Source of the DNA: Mycobacterium sp. GA-1285
Lineage (GTDB): Bacteria; Actinomycetota; Actinomycetes; Mycobacteriales; Mycobacteriaceae
Direction: 5' to 3'
Length of the DNA stretch: 64,000 bases
Assembly: GCF_001499905.1 (NCBI RefSeq)
Contig: NZ_LQIS01000054.1
Location: 62,001-126,000, forward strand
A program made the position numbers and the translations under genes. Below the pieces are notes generated by a model. It was not told the origin of the DNA. It worked only from the letters and a program-made list of their open reading frames with translations, and did not search any database. Below are positions 53,400 to 61,880 of the stretch, piece by piece; within the stretch, counting starts at the first letter, position 1, and each line of letters opens with the position of its first letter.

Positions 53400-55547
53400 A
53401 TGGCGGAGAACACGATTCAGTGGGACAAGGATGCCGACGGCATCGTCACCCTGACGCTGGACGACCCGACCGGCTCGGCCAACGTGATGAACGAGCATTA
53501 CAAGGAATCAATGCACAACGCCGTCGAACGCCTTGTAGCGGAGAAGGATTCGATCAGCGGTGTCGTCATCACCAGCGCGAAGAAGACATTCTTCGCCGGT
53601 GGTGACCTCAAGGGCATGATGAACGTCGGACCGGAGAACGCGGCCGAGGCCTTCGAAGAGGTCGAGTCCATCAAGGCCGACCTGCGCAAGCTCGAGACGC
53701 TGGGCAAGCCGGTCGTGGCCGCCATCAACGGCGCGGCGCTGGGCGGCGGTCTGGAGATCGCGCTGGCGTGCCACCACCGGATCATCGCCGACGTGAAGGG
53801 CGCCGTCGTCGGGTTCCCCGAGGTGACGTTGGGCTTGCTCCCGGGCGGCGGAGGCGTCGCCCGCAGCGTGCGGATGTTCGGCATCCAGAGGGCGTTCATG
53901 GAGGTGCTGAGCCAGGGCACTCGCTTCAAGCCTGGCAAGGCCAAGGAAATCGGCCTGGTCGACGAAGTGGTGGACAGCGTCGATGGGTTGGTGCCCGCCG
54001 CCAAGGCGTGGATCAAGGCCAATCCAGACAGCCACACCCAACCCTGGGATGTGAAGGGTTACAAGATGCCCGGCGGCACGCCGACGTCGCCGGCCTTGGC
54101 GAGCATTCTGCCGTCGTTCCCGGCGCTGCTGCGCAAGCAACTCAAGGGTGCGCCGATGCCGGCGCCGCGGGCGATCCTCGACGCGGCCGTCGAGGGTGCG
54201 CAGGTCGACTTCGACACCGCATCGCGTATCGAGAGCCGCTACTTCACCCAGTTGGTCACCGGGCAGACCGCGAAGAACATGATCCAGGCGTTCTTCTTCG
54301 ACCTGCAGGCCATCAACGGCGGCGCGTCGCGGCCCGACGGTATCGAGCCGGTCAAGATCAACAAGATCGGTGTGCTGGGTGCGGGCATGATGGGCGCCGG
54401 AATCGCCTACGTGTCGGCCAAGGCCGGTTTCGACGTCGTGCTCAAGGACATCAGCATCGAAGCGGCTCAGAAGGGCAAGGGTTACTCCGAGAAGCTCGAG
54501 GCCAAGGCGCTCGAGCGGGGCAAGACCACCCAGGAGAAGTCCGACGCGCTGCTGGCGCGCATCACGCCGACGGCCGATGCCGCCGATTTCAAGGGTGTGG
54601 ACTTCGTGATCGAGGCGGTGTTCGAGGATCAGGACCTCAAGCACAAGGTGTTCCAGGAGATCGAGGACATCGTCGAACCCAACGCGCTGCTGGGATCGAA
54701 TACCTCGACGTTGCCGATCACCGGTCTGGCGACCGGCGTGAAGCGCCAGGAGGACTTCATCGGCATCCACTTCTTCTCACCCGTCGACAAGATGCCGCTG
54801 GTGGAGATCATCAAGGGCGAGAAGACCTCCGACGAGGCGCTGGCCCGGGTGTTCGACTACACGCTGGCCATCGGCAAGACCCCGATCGTGGTGAACGACA
54901 GCCGCGGCTTCTTCACCTCCCGCGTGATCGGCACCTTCGTCAACGAGGCGCTGGCGATGCTCGGCGAGGGCATTGCGCCGGCGAGCATCGAGCAGGCCGG
55001 CTCGCAGGCGGGCTACCCGGCACCGCCGCTGCAGCTGTCCGACGAGCTCAACCTCGAGCTGATGCACAAGATCGCTGTGGCCACCCGCAAGGGCGTCGAG
55101 AGCACGGGCGGCACGTACGAGCCGCATCCGGCAGAGGCGGTCGTCGAGAAGATGATCGAGATCGGCCGTCCGTCGCGCCTGAAGGGTGCCGGGTTCTACG
55201 AGTACGCCGACGGCAAGCGCGTCGGCCTGTGGCCGGGCCTGAAGGAGACGTTCAACTCCGGCAGCACGTCGATCCCGTTGCAGGACATGATCGATCGCAT
55301 GCTGTTCGCCGAGGCGCTGGAGACCCAGAAGTGCCTCGACGAGGGTGTGCTCACGTCGACCGCCGACGCGAACATCGGCTCGATCATGGGTATCGGCTTC
55401 CCGCCGTACACCGGCGGTTCGGCGCAGTTCATCGTCGGCTACCAGGGTCCCGGCGGCGTCGGCAAGGAGGCCTTCGTGGCCCGTGCCAAGGAGCTCGCGG
55501 CCAAGTACGGCGAGCGGTTCAACCCGCCGGCGTCGCTGACCAGCTAG
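53400..55547 (+). CDS. fadB: Multifunctional beta-oxidation protein FadB (hydratase/dehydrogenase)
   Basis: A 715-aa alpha subunit. The N-terminal enoyl-CoA hydratase (about 1-300) has the oxyanion-hole motifs FFAGGDLKGM and NGAALGGGLEIALACHHR; the C-terminal 3-hydroxyacyl-CoA dehydrogenase has the NAD motif GAGMMGAGIAY (near residue 325), NTSTLPITGLA and HFFSPVDKMPLVEII. The protein pairs with FadA, 3 bp upstream. Length and order match Rv0860. Confidence 0.96.
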   Translation: MAENTIQWDKDADGIVTLTLDDPTGSANVMNEHYKESMHNAVERLVAEKDSISGVVITSAKKTFFAGGDLKGMMNVGPENAAEAFEEVESIKADLRKLETLGKPVVAAINGAALGGGLEIALACHHRIIADVKGAVVGFPEVTLGLLPGGGGVARSVRMFGIQRAFMEVLSQGTRFKPGKAKEIGLVDEVVDSVDGLVPAAKAWIKANPDSHTQPWDVKGYKMPGGTPTSPALASILPSFPALLRKQLKGAPMPAPRAILDAAVEGAQVDFDTASRIESRYFTQLVTGQTAKNMIQAFFFDLQAINGGASRPDGIEPVKINKIGVLGAGMMGAGIAYVSAKAGFDVVLKDISIEAAQKGKGYSEKLEAKALERGKTTQEKSDALLARITPTADAADFKGVDFVIEAVFEDQDLKHKVFQEIEDIVEPNALLGSNTSTLPITGLATGVKRQEDFIGIHFFSPVDKMPLVEIIKGEKTSDEALARVFDYTLAIGKTPIVVNDSRGFFTSRVIGTFVNEALAMLGEGIAPASIEQAGSQAGYPAPPLQLSDELNLELMHKIAVATRKGVESTGGTYEPHPAEAVVEKMIEIGRPSRLKGAGFYEYADGKRVGLWPGLKETFNSGSTSIPLQDMIDRMLFAEALETQKCLDEGVLTSTADANIGSIMGIGFPPYTGGSAQFIVGYQGPGGVGKEAFVARAKELAAKYGERFNPPASLTS

Positions 55548-55568
55548 AGGGGACGAGCGCTCACTGGT

Positions 55569-55595
55569 GTACGGATCTCGGCAAAGATTCCGTAC
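55569..55595. promoter_or_regulatory. Inverted repeat between fadB and the acyl-CoA synthetase
   Basis: GTACGGA (55569-55575) and TCCGTAC (55589-55595) are perfect 7-bp arms with a 13-nt loop, the inner part (TCT/AGA) adding pairing. It lies 22 bp after fadB and about 32 bp before the next start, directly upstream of that gene's -10. It could be a terminator or an operator. Confidence 0.4.
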
Positions 55596-55626
55596 AACGG
55601 TGAGCGGCCGCCGCTAGATTGGCGCC

Positions 55627-57108
55627 GTGCCGGAAAGCTTCACCGACGAGTTCGCGGCCGGGCTGGCCCGTTACGGCGGCGGTCCCTGTGTCGAGTTCGA
55701 GCGACAGTGGTACAGCGGCGACGAGGTGACGGCCTACGGCCACGCCATCGCCGTGGCATTGCGAGACGCGGGTGTCGACGACGACGCCCCGGTCGGTTTG
55801 GTGGTCAGGAACCGGTTGCCGCACGCGGCGGCGATCATCGGATTCCTCGCCGCGGGGCGCACGGTGTCGATGATCTATTCGTTCCAGTCGCCGGAGTCCA
55901 TCGGCCGTGACATCGAGACGCTCGGGCTGTCGGCGATCGTCGCCGAAGCCGAGGACTGGACCGCGCCGGTCGTGGAGGCGGCTCGGCGGGCCGGCAGCGC
56001 CGGCGTGGCGATCTCGTTGCGCGACCCGGCCGTCGCCGCCGTACCCGGGCTGGAACGTCGGGACCCGCAACGTACCCATGCTCAGCCGGAATCCGGTGTG
56101 GCACTGCAGATCTTGACCAGCGGCACGACGGGACCGCCCAAGCGGCAGTCGATCAAGACCGCGGTGCTGCGGCGCACGGTCTTCAGCGTCACCAGCGGGG
56201 AGGCCGCACCCGCCGACGCCCCGCCCGAACTCGCCTACTGGCAGTTCGGCGGAATCGGCGTCTGCCAACTGATCGCCGGCGTGTACAACGGCAGGCGGAT
56301 CGCGATGCTTGAGCGGTTCAGCGTCGAGGATTATGTGGATGTGGTGAAGCGGCACCGCATCACCCGTTCGGGCGTGCAGCCCGCCGTCATCCGGATGTTG
56401 CTCGACGCCGACGTCGCCAAGGAGGATCTCGCGTCGCTGGAGTTCCTGGTCAGCGCGTCCGGCCCGCTGGACCCCGAGACCCGCGACGAGTTCGAGGCCA
56501 AGTACGGTATTCCGATCGTGCTGGCTTACGGCGCAACGGAATTCGCGGGGTCGCTGTGCGCATGGACTCCGGATATGCAGCGGGAGTTCGGCTCGGCGAA
56601 GCGGAACAGCGTCGGCAGGCCCCTGCCCGACGTCGAGCTGCGCATCGTCGACGCCGACAGCGGGGCCGAGCTCGCCGCCGGTGAGCCCGGCCTGTTGGAG
56701 GCCAAGGTCGCGCCGATCGGGTCGGACTGGATCCGCACCACCGACATCGCCTCGATCGACGGCGACGGGTTCGTCACCCTCCACGGGAGGGCCGACGGGG
56801 CGATCAATCGCGGTGGATTTAAGATTCTGCCGGAAACCATTCGGCGCGTGCTGATCTCGCATCCGGCCGTGCGCGACGCATGCGTGGTCGGCGTGGCCGA
56901 CGCCCGCCTCGGCCAGGTGCCGGTCGCGGCGATCGAGGTGTCGCCGGGGCTGCCGGTGCCCTCCGATGACGAGCTGGCCGACCTGGTTCGCCGCACGCTG
57001 CCGGTGTACAACGTGCCGGTGGCGTTCGCGGTCGTCGACGAACTACCGCGCAACCCCGCGCTGAAGGTGAACCTGCCCGCGGTCGCCGCCCTGTTCGAGC
57101 CGCGCTAG
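55627..57108 (+). CDS. AMP-binding acyl-CoA synthetase
   Basis: A 493-aa adenylate-forming enzyme. The ATP motif is LTSGTTGPPK (163-172), the A5 motif LAYGATEFAG, and the late Lys of LPRNPALKVN corresponds to the catalytic Lys, in a less usual context. The N-terminal part is somewhat short for a FadD. GTG 55627 follows TAGATT by 6 nt (leaderless). Substrate chain unknown; its place after fadAB suggests fatty-acid activation. Confidence 0.85.
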   Translation: MPESFTDEFAAGLARYGGGPCVEFERQWYSGDEVTAYGHAIAVALRDAGVDDDAPVGLVVRNRLPHAAAIIGFLAAGRTVSMIYSFQSPESIGRDIETLGLSAIVAEAEDWTAPVVEAARRAGSAGVAISLRDPAVAAVPGLERRDPQRTHAQPESGVALQILTSGTTGPPKRQSIKTAVLRRTVFSVTSGEAAPADAPPELAYWQFGGIGVCQLIAGVYNGRRIAMLERFSVEDYVDVVKRHRITRSGVQPAVIRMLLDADVAKEDLASLEFLVSASGPLDPETRDEFEAKYGIPIVLAYGATEFAGSLCAWTPDMQREFGSAKRNSVGRPLPDVELRIVDADSGAELAAGEPGLLEAKVAPIGSDWIRTTDIASIDGDGFVTLHGRADGAINRGGFKILPETIRRVLISHPAVRDACVVGVADARLGQVPVAAIEVSPGLPVPSDDELADLVRRTLPVYNVPVAFAVVDELPRNPALKVNLPAVAALFEPR

Positions 57109-57530
57109 AGAGCACCCAGATCGGACGACAGCCAGTGCTGCGGCGTCATGAAGATCACCACGCTGGGGCCGTGCTCGCGGCGGGCGTACTCGAGATATGC
57201 GTCGACCTTCTCCGGTGGCAGATAGCGTTTGGTGACTTCGACGAGTCGATCGTCGGTGCCGGGCTCGATGCGGCTGACCGGACCGTCGACGGCGACGTAG
57301 CGGACCGTCGGCTCGAGGCGCTGAACCATCAGCGTGAACTCGCCCTGACTCTCGATGAGTCGATGCTTGCGGGAGCCGTCGCCGGTGAGCACCCACGGCT
57401 CGCCACCGGGTGAGTAGTGGTACCAGACGGGAACGGTCAGTGGGCCACGTTTGTCACCAGCACCGACCGACAGTGCGGCAACATGAGGTTCGGCCAGAAA
57501 TTGTTCGCGTTCGTCTTTCGACAGGGCCAT
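57105..57530 (-). CDS. Pyridoxamine 5'-phosphate oxidase-like flavin/F420-binding protein
   Basis: A 141-aa split-barrel protein. The pattern AALSVGAGDKRGPLTVPVWYHY, ...LTGDGSRKHRLI... and VDGPVSRIEPGTDD fits the PNPOx-like superfamily, whose mycobacterial members often use F420 or haem. TAGCCT ends 6 nt before ATG (leaderless). It overlaps the synthetase stop by 4 nt, convergently. The substrate is unknown. Confidence 0.82.
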   Translation of the reverse strand: MALSKDEREQFLAEPHVAALSVGAGDKRGPLTVPVWYHYSPGGEPWVLTGDGSRKHRLIESQGEFTLMVQRLEPTVRYVAVDGPVSRIEPGTDDRLVEVTKRYLPPEKVDAYLEYARREHGPSVVIFMTPQHWLSSDLGAL

Positions 57531-57578
57531 GACGCCAGGCTAACGCCGGCGACCGACAAGAGATTCGGGGATCGAGCC

Positions 57579-57788
57579 TCAGGCCCCGATCCTGGAAAAG
57601 AACGCCATCGTGACGATGCCGATGGCGATCGCAACCGGGGTGTGGCCCATCGCCGCCGTGCTGACGATTCCCGCTATCGCGGCGATCGCGATGACCGCCA
57701 GGAGCAGGACAGTGAACCATCGAACATGCACGGCGCCACCGGGACGCACGGGATGCGTCTTGAACCCGTCGCTCGGGTCACGACCCAC
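57579..57788 (-). CDS. Small membrane protein
   Basis: 69 aa with two hydrophobic segments (WFTVLLLAVIAIAAIAGIV and TPVAIAIGIVTMAFF). GTG 57788 is preceded by GAGGAGG, one of the clearer Shine-Dalgarno sequences here, which supports real translation. No family is recognised. Upstream 57789-57998 holds only short promoter-like sequence. Confidence 0.6.
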   Translation of the reverse strand: MGRDPSDGFKTHPVRPGGAVHVRWFTVLLLAVIAIAAIAGIVSTAAMGHTPVAIAIGIVTMAFFSRIGA

Positions 57789-57998
57789 GACCGCCTCCTC
57801 ATTCTGTGTCTCAGGTCACAGTTACTGCTCCGTGTGAGCCACACCATACAACAGAAAGCGCCGGTCAGCGAGGTTTGTGGAACACCTCAAGGGGTTTCTG
57901 TCGTCGCGACCCGTCTGTCCGTTGCTGCCACGCCACGAACCGACGCGCTCGGCGGCCTGCTGCCCTCGAAGGCCTCCCTAGGCCTAGAGTCGGATCCC

Positions 57999-58991
57999 AT
58001 GCGCTTCGGACTATTCATCCCGCAGGGCTGGCGACTCGACTTGATCGACATTCCTCCCGCGGAGCAGTGGGCGGTGATGCGCGACCTCGCCGCGTACGCC
58101 GACGGCAGCGACGCCTGGGACTCACTGTGGGTCTACGACCACTTCCACACCGTGCCGGTGCCCACAACCGAGGCCACCCACGAGGCGTGGACGTTGATGG
58201 CCGCCTACGCCGCAGCGACGTCGCGCATCAAGCTCGGCCAGATGTGTACGGCGATGAGTTACCGAAACCCGGTTTATCTGGCCAAGGTCGCCGCCACCGC
58301 GGACATCATCTCCGGTGGCCGCATCCAGATGGGCATCGGCGGCGGCTGGTACGAACACGAATGGCGGGCCTACGGTTACGGATTTCCGTCGGCTGGAGTT
58401 CGGCTGGGGCGCCTCGACGAGGGAGTCCAGATCATGCGCGACGCCTGGCGGGACGGGAAAGTGAGTTTCGACGGAAAGCACTATCAGGTCGCCGGAGCGA
58501 TTGTGGAGCCGAAACCGTTGCAGGAGAACGGTATTCCGCTGTGGATCGCCGGTGGTGGGGAAAGGGTGACGCTGCGCATCGCGGCGAAATACGCCCAGTA
58601 CACCAACTTCACCTCAGAGCCGCGAGGTTTCACCCACAAGTCCCAGGTGCTGGCAGATCACTGTCGCGAGGTCGGCACGGACTACGACGCGATCGTGCGA
58701 TCGGCCAACTTCAACGCGGTGATCGGTGATTCGGAGTCCGACGTCAAGGATCGCGTGGCGAGGCTGCGCGCCCAGCAGGTCGCCAAGGCCGACGAGGCGG
58801 CGGTTGATGCGATGCTGAGCACCGTGTCGGCGCCCGAATCGGCAAGCGGCACACCGGAACAGGTCGTCGAGAAGCTGGCCAAGATGCGGGAGCTGGGCTG
58901 CGAGTACGCGATCATCTACTTCCCGGAAGCCGCCTACGACCGCTCGGGTATCGAAATGTTCGAACAGCAGGTGGTTCCCGCCCTGAGCTAA
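57999..58991 (+). CDS. LLM-class F420-dependent oxidoreductase
   Basis: A 330-aa luciferase-like monooxygenase-fold protein: MRFGLFIPQGW at the N terminus, WVYDHFHTVP, TSRIKLGQMCTAMSYRNPVYLAKVAATAD and RIQMGIGGGWYEHEWRAYG are the class hallmarks of F420-binding TIM barrels. ATG 57999 follows TAGAGT by 8 nt (leaderless); the longer upstream frame is spurious. The substrate is unknown. Confidence 0.88.
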   Translation: MRFGLFIPQGWRLDLIDIPPAEQWAVMRDLAAYADGSDAWDSLWVYDHFHTVPVPTTEATHEAWTLMAAYAAATSRIKLGQMCTAMSYRNPVYLAKVAATADIISGGRIQMGIGGGWYEHEWRAYGYGFPSAGVRLGRLDEGVQIMRDAWRDGKVSFDGKHYQVAGAIVEPKPLQENGIPLWIAGGGERVTLRIAAKYAQYTNFTSEPRGFTHKSQVLADHCREVGTDYDAIVRSANFNAVIGDSESDVKDRVARLRAQQVAKADEAAVDAMLSTVSAPESASGTPEQVVEKLAKMRELGCEYAIIYFPEAAYDRSGIEMFEQQVVPALS

Positions 58992-59033
58992 GGACGACCA
59001 GCGAGGTATCGGCGATACATGTGGGGGCGCCGA

Positions 59034-59636
59034 TCACGGGCTTGGCGGAATCGGCCCTTCGGGTGCAATCGCCGGGTCAGGCGGGGGAGTGTCGTAATAC
59101 CCGGGTGGAGGCGGACCATCCAGTGGGTAGTAGCCGGGCGGCAGCGGTGGGCCACCCTTGGCCGGAGGTGCGACCGGCGGGCCGTTGGACTCCGGGGCGT
59201 TCAGCGAGGTGTATCCCGGCGGTAGCTGCGGTGCGGGACCCGCGCCGGGCGGCGGCGACGCCCCGACCGGTGCCTGGCCGGGCGGCAGCGCGGCGAATCC
59301 GTACGGGTCCTTGGCCTGACGCCAGGCATCGCGGAGAAAGCCGAGCGGACCCGGACTCGAACCCTGACCGTACTGCGGGTTCGGGATCTCGGGGACGGGC
59401 GGCGCGCCGACGGGTGGTGGTGCCGGCGGTGGGTCCCCCGGGGCGGCGGGAGCGGCGAAGGGCTGGCCCGGCGGCGGAGCGCCAAGATCCCCCGGGGCCG
59501 CAGGAGCTGGCGGCGGCGGGACCTCGGGGTTCGCGTTCGCGAACGCGGCCGATGTCAGCGCACCCAAGCCGATGGCGACGCCGACGAGTTCGAACTTGAC
59601 CGCCTGGACGGACGTGGCGCGACGGCGTCTGGTCAT
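59034..59636 (-). CDS. Secreted proline-rich protein
   Basis: 200 aa with an N-terminal signal-like segment (FELVGVAIGLGALTSAAFANA) and more than one third Pro/Gly/Ala afterwards, with repeated PPPG and PPGY motifs and a short conserved centre (GPLGFLRDAWRQAKDPYGFA). Probably exported to the cell wall; no enzymatic domain is seen. TAGCCT ends 8 nt before ATG (leaderless). Confidence 0.75.
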   Translation of the reverse strand: MTRRRRATSVQAVKFELVGVAIGLGALTSAAFANANPEVPPPPAPAAPGDLGAPPPGQPFAAPAAPGDPPPAPPPVGAPPVPEIPNPQYGQGSSPGPLGFLRDAWRQAKDPYGFAALPPGQAPVGASPPPGAGPAPQLPPGYTSLNAPESNGPPVAPPAKGGPPLPPGYYPLDGPPPPGYYDTPPPDPAIAPEGPIPPSP

Positions 59637-59776
59637 GGGTAAGCAGGCTAGCGCCTCACCACCTCAGACGCTCATCGACGACGGTCTCGATGCGGCCGCT
59701 TGCGGTGGATGCGCCGTCACTAAGATTGGTTTCTTGCGAACTGCGAATCGACCAGCCCTCGACAGGAAGCCTTGCG

Positions 59777-60121
59777 ATGAACAAGACCTCGCTGACCGCG
59801 CTCACACGTGAGCAACTCGAAACGGCTCGCGCCGCTAAGAGCGGCCGCAGCGCCCACACCGTCTACGGTGGCCACGAGCATTCGCTGCGTCAGACGCTGA
59901 TCGCGTTGACCGGTGGCTCCGAGCTGACCGAGCACGAGACGAACGGGGAAGCCACGCTGCAGGTGCTCAGGGGGCGAGTTCGGCTGACCCAGGAGACGGC
60001 CAACTGGGAGGGCTCCGAGGGCGACCACATCGTGGTGCCGAAATCCCGGCACGGACTGCAGGCTCTCGAGGACTCGGCGATCTTGTTGACGGTGTCGAAT
60101 CCGGTGGGCCCGCACGTTTAG
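59777..60121 (+). CDS. Cupin-domain protein
   Basis: A 114-aa single-cupin protein: the core LTEHETNGEATLQVLRGRVRL and GDHIVVPKSRHGLQA follow the two cupin motifs. The first motif has EHE rather than HxH, so metal binding may be altered. ATG 59777; a possible -10 (TAAGAT) lies about 50 nt upstream. Its stop overlaps the convergent helicase stop by 4 nt. Confidence 0.8.
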   Translation: MNKTSLTALTREQLETARAAKSGRSAHTVYGGHEHSLRQTLIALTGGSELTEHETNGEATLQVLRGRVRLTQETANWEGSEGDHIVVPKSRHGLQALEDSAILLTVSNPVGPHV

Positions 60122-61776
60122 ATCGCGGGTCCCAACAGGTCGTCGGCGTCCTTGATGACGTAGCCGTACCCCTGCTCGGCGAGGAACCGCTGACGGTGCG
60201 CGGCGTATTCAGCGTCGAGGCTGTCGCGAGAGACGACGGAGTAGAAGATCGCGCCGCCGCCGTCGGCCTTGGGTCGCAGCAGCCGGCCCAGGCGTTGGGC
60301 CTCTTCCTGGCGTGATCCGAAGGTCCCCGAAACCTGCACGGCCACACTGGCTTCCGGCAGGTCGATGGAGAAGTTGGCAACCTTCGACACCACCAGCGTT
60401 GAGACCTCACCGCGCCGGAACTGATCGAAGAGCACCTCGCGCTCCGCGGTTTTCGTCGAGCCCTGGATGACCGGCGCGTCGAGTTCTCGGCCGAGTTCCT
60501 CGAGCTGGTCGAGGTAGGCGCCGATCACCAGCGTCTGTTCGCCCTTGTGCTTGTCGAGGATGGACTTGACGACCGCGATCTTGGTGTGCGCCGTCGAGCA
60601 CAGCTTGTACCGCTCGTCGGGCTCGGCCGTCGCATACAACATGCGCTCGTTGTCGGTCATCGTCACCCGCACCTCGACGCATTCGGCCGGCGCGATCCAA
60701 CCCTGGGCCTCGATGTCCTTCCACGGCGCGTCGTAGCGCTTCGGTCCGATCAACGAGAACACATCACCTTCGCGGCCATCCTCACGAATCAGCGTGGCGG
60801 TCAAGCCGAGTCGACGACGGGACTGCAGATCGGCGGTCATCCGGAACACCGGTGCGGGTAGCAGGTGTACCTCGTCGTAGATGATCAGGCCCCAGTCGCG
60901 GCTGTCGAACAGCTCGAGGTGCCGGTACTCGCCCTTGGTGCGACGGGTGATCACCTGATAGGTGGCGATGGTGACCGGACGGATCTCCTTGCGTTCGCCG
61001 GAGTATTCGCCGATCTCGTTCTCGGTGAGCGAGGTCCTGTTGATCAGCTCCCGCTTCCACTGCCGTCCCGCGACGGTGTTGGTCACCAGGATCAGCGTGG
61101 TCGCCGAGGCCTTCGCCATCGCGGCGGCACCCACGAGGGTTTTACCTGCACCACAGGGCAGCACGACGACTCCGGATCCACCCTCCCAGAACGACTCGGT
61201 GGCCATCTGCTGGTAGTCGCGCAGGTGCCAGCCGTTTTCCGCCAGGCTGATCGGGTGCTTCTCGCCGTCGACGTAACCCGCGAGATCCTCAGCGGGCCAA
61301 CCGATCTTGAGCAGCATCTGCTTGACACGGCCGCGCTCGCTGTTGTGCACAGCGACGGTATCGTCGTCGATGCGCGCGCCCAGCATCGGCGCGATCTTCT
61401 TGTTGCGCAGCACCTCCTCGAGCACCGCACGGTCCAGGCTGACAAGGGTCAGGCCGTGAGCTGGATGCTTGACCAGTTGCAGGCGCCCGTAGCGGGCCAT
61501 GGTGTCGACGATGTCGACCAGCAGCGGCTGGGGCACCGCATAGCGGGAGAACGACACCAGCGCGTCGACGACCTGTTCGGCGTCATGCCCCGCGGCGCGG
61601 GCATTCCACAGCGCCAGCGGAGTGATCCGGTAGGTGTGCACGTGCTCGGGCGCACGTTCGAGTTCGGCGAACGGGGCGATCGCGGCACGCGCCGCGCCCG
61701 CCTGGTCATGGTCGACCTCGAGCAGCACTGTCTTGTCGGACTGCACGATCAGGGGGCCGTCGGTCATTTTGTCCAT
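60118..61776 (-). CDS. ercc3: XPB/ERCC3-like DNA repair helicase
   Basis: About 552 aa, SF2 helicase of the XPB type, thought to act in nucleotide-excision-type repair. An N-terminal XPB-like domain is followed by Walker A in LPCGAGKTLVGAA, the DEVH box in IIYDEVHLLPA, LGLTATLIRED (motif III), and motifs V/VI in VSKVANFSIDLPEA and EEAQRLGRLLRPK. By position it is Rv0861c. Start ATG 61776 (MDKMTDG) or ATG 61767; the frame is open further up without support. Confidence 0.94.
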   Translation of the reverse strand: MDKMTDGPLIVQSDKTVLLEVDHDQAGAARAAIAPFAELERAPEHVHTYRITPLALWNARAAGHDAEQVVDALVSFSRYAVPQPLLVDIVDTMARYGRLQLVKHPAHGLTLVSLDRAVLEEVLRNKKIAPMLGARIDDDTVAVHNSERGRVKQMLLKIGWPAEDLAGYVDGEKHPISLAENGWHLRDYQQMATESFWEGGSGVVVLPCGAGKTLVGAAAMAKASATTLILVTNTVAGRQWKRELINRTSLTENEIGEYSGERKEIRPVTIATYQVITRRTKGEYRHLELFDSRDWGLIIYDEVHLLPAPVFRMTADLQSRRRLGLTATLIREDGREGDVFSLIGPKRYDAPWKDIEAQGWIAPAECVEVRVTMTDNERMLYATAEPDERYKLCSTAHTKIAVVKSILDKHKGEQTLVIGAYLDQLEELGRELDAPVIQGSTKTAEREVLFDQFRRGEVSTLVVSKVANFSIDLPEASVAVQVSGTFGSRQEEAQRLGRLLRPKADGGGAIFYSVVSRDSLDAEYAAHRQRFLAEQGYGYVIKDADDLLGPAI

Positions 61777-61880
61777 TATCCAGAACCGCCCGACCAAACT
61801 GCCGCCAGCGACCGCGTCTGCCCCCCGACACGCGGCGTCACCTGTGCATTTCACGGTCGCTCGCCCCGAGGAAGCCAGCG

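Noticed and set aside
53768..55603. 611-aa open frame inside fadB on the same strand
   Set aside because: Out-of-frame shadow with Arg/Gly-rich nonsense composition; FadB motifs are intact in the real frame.
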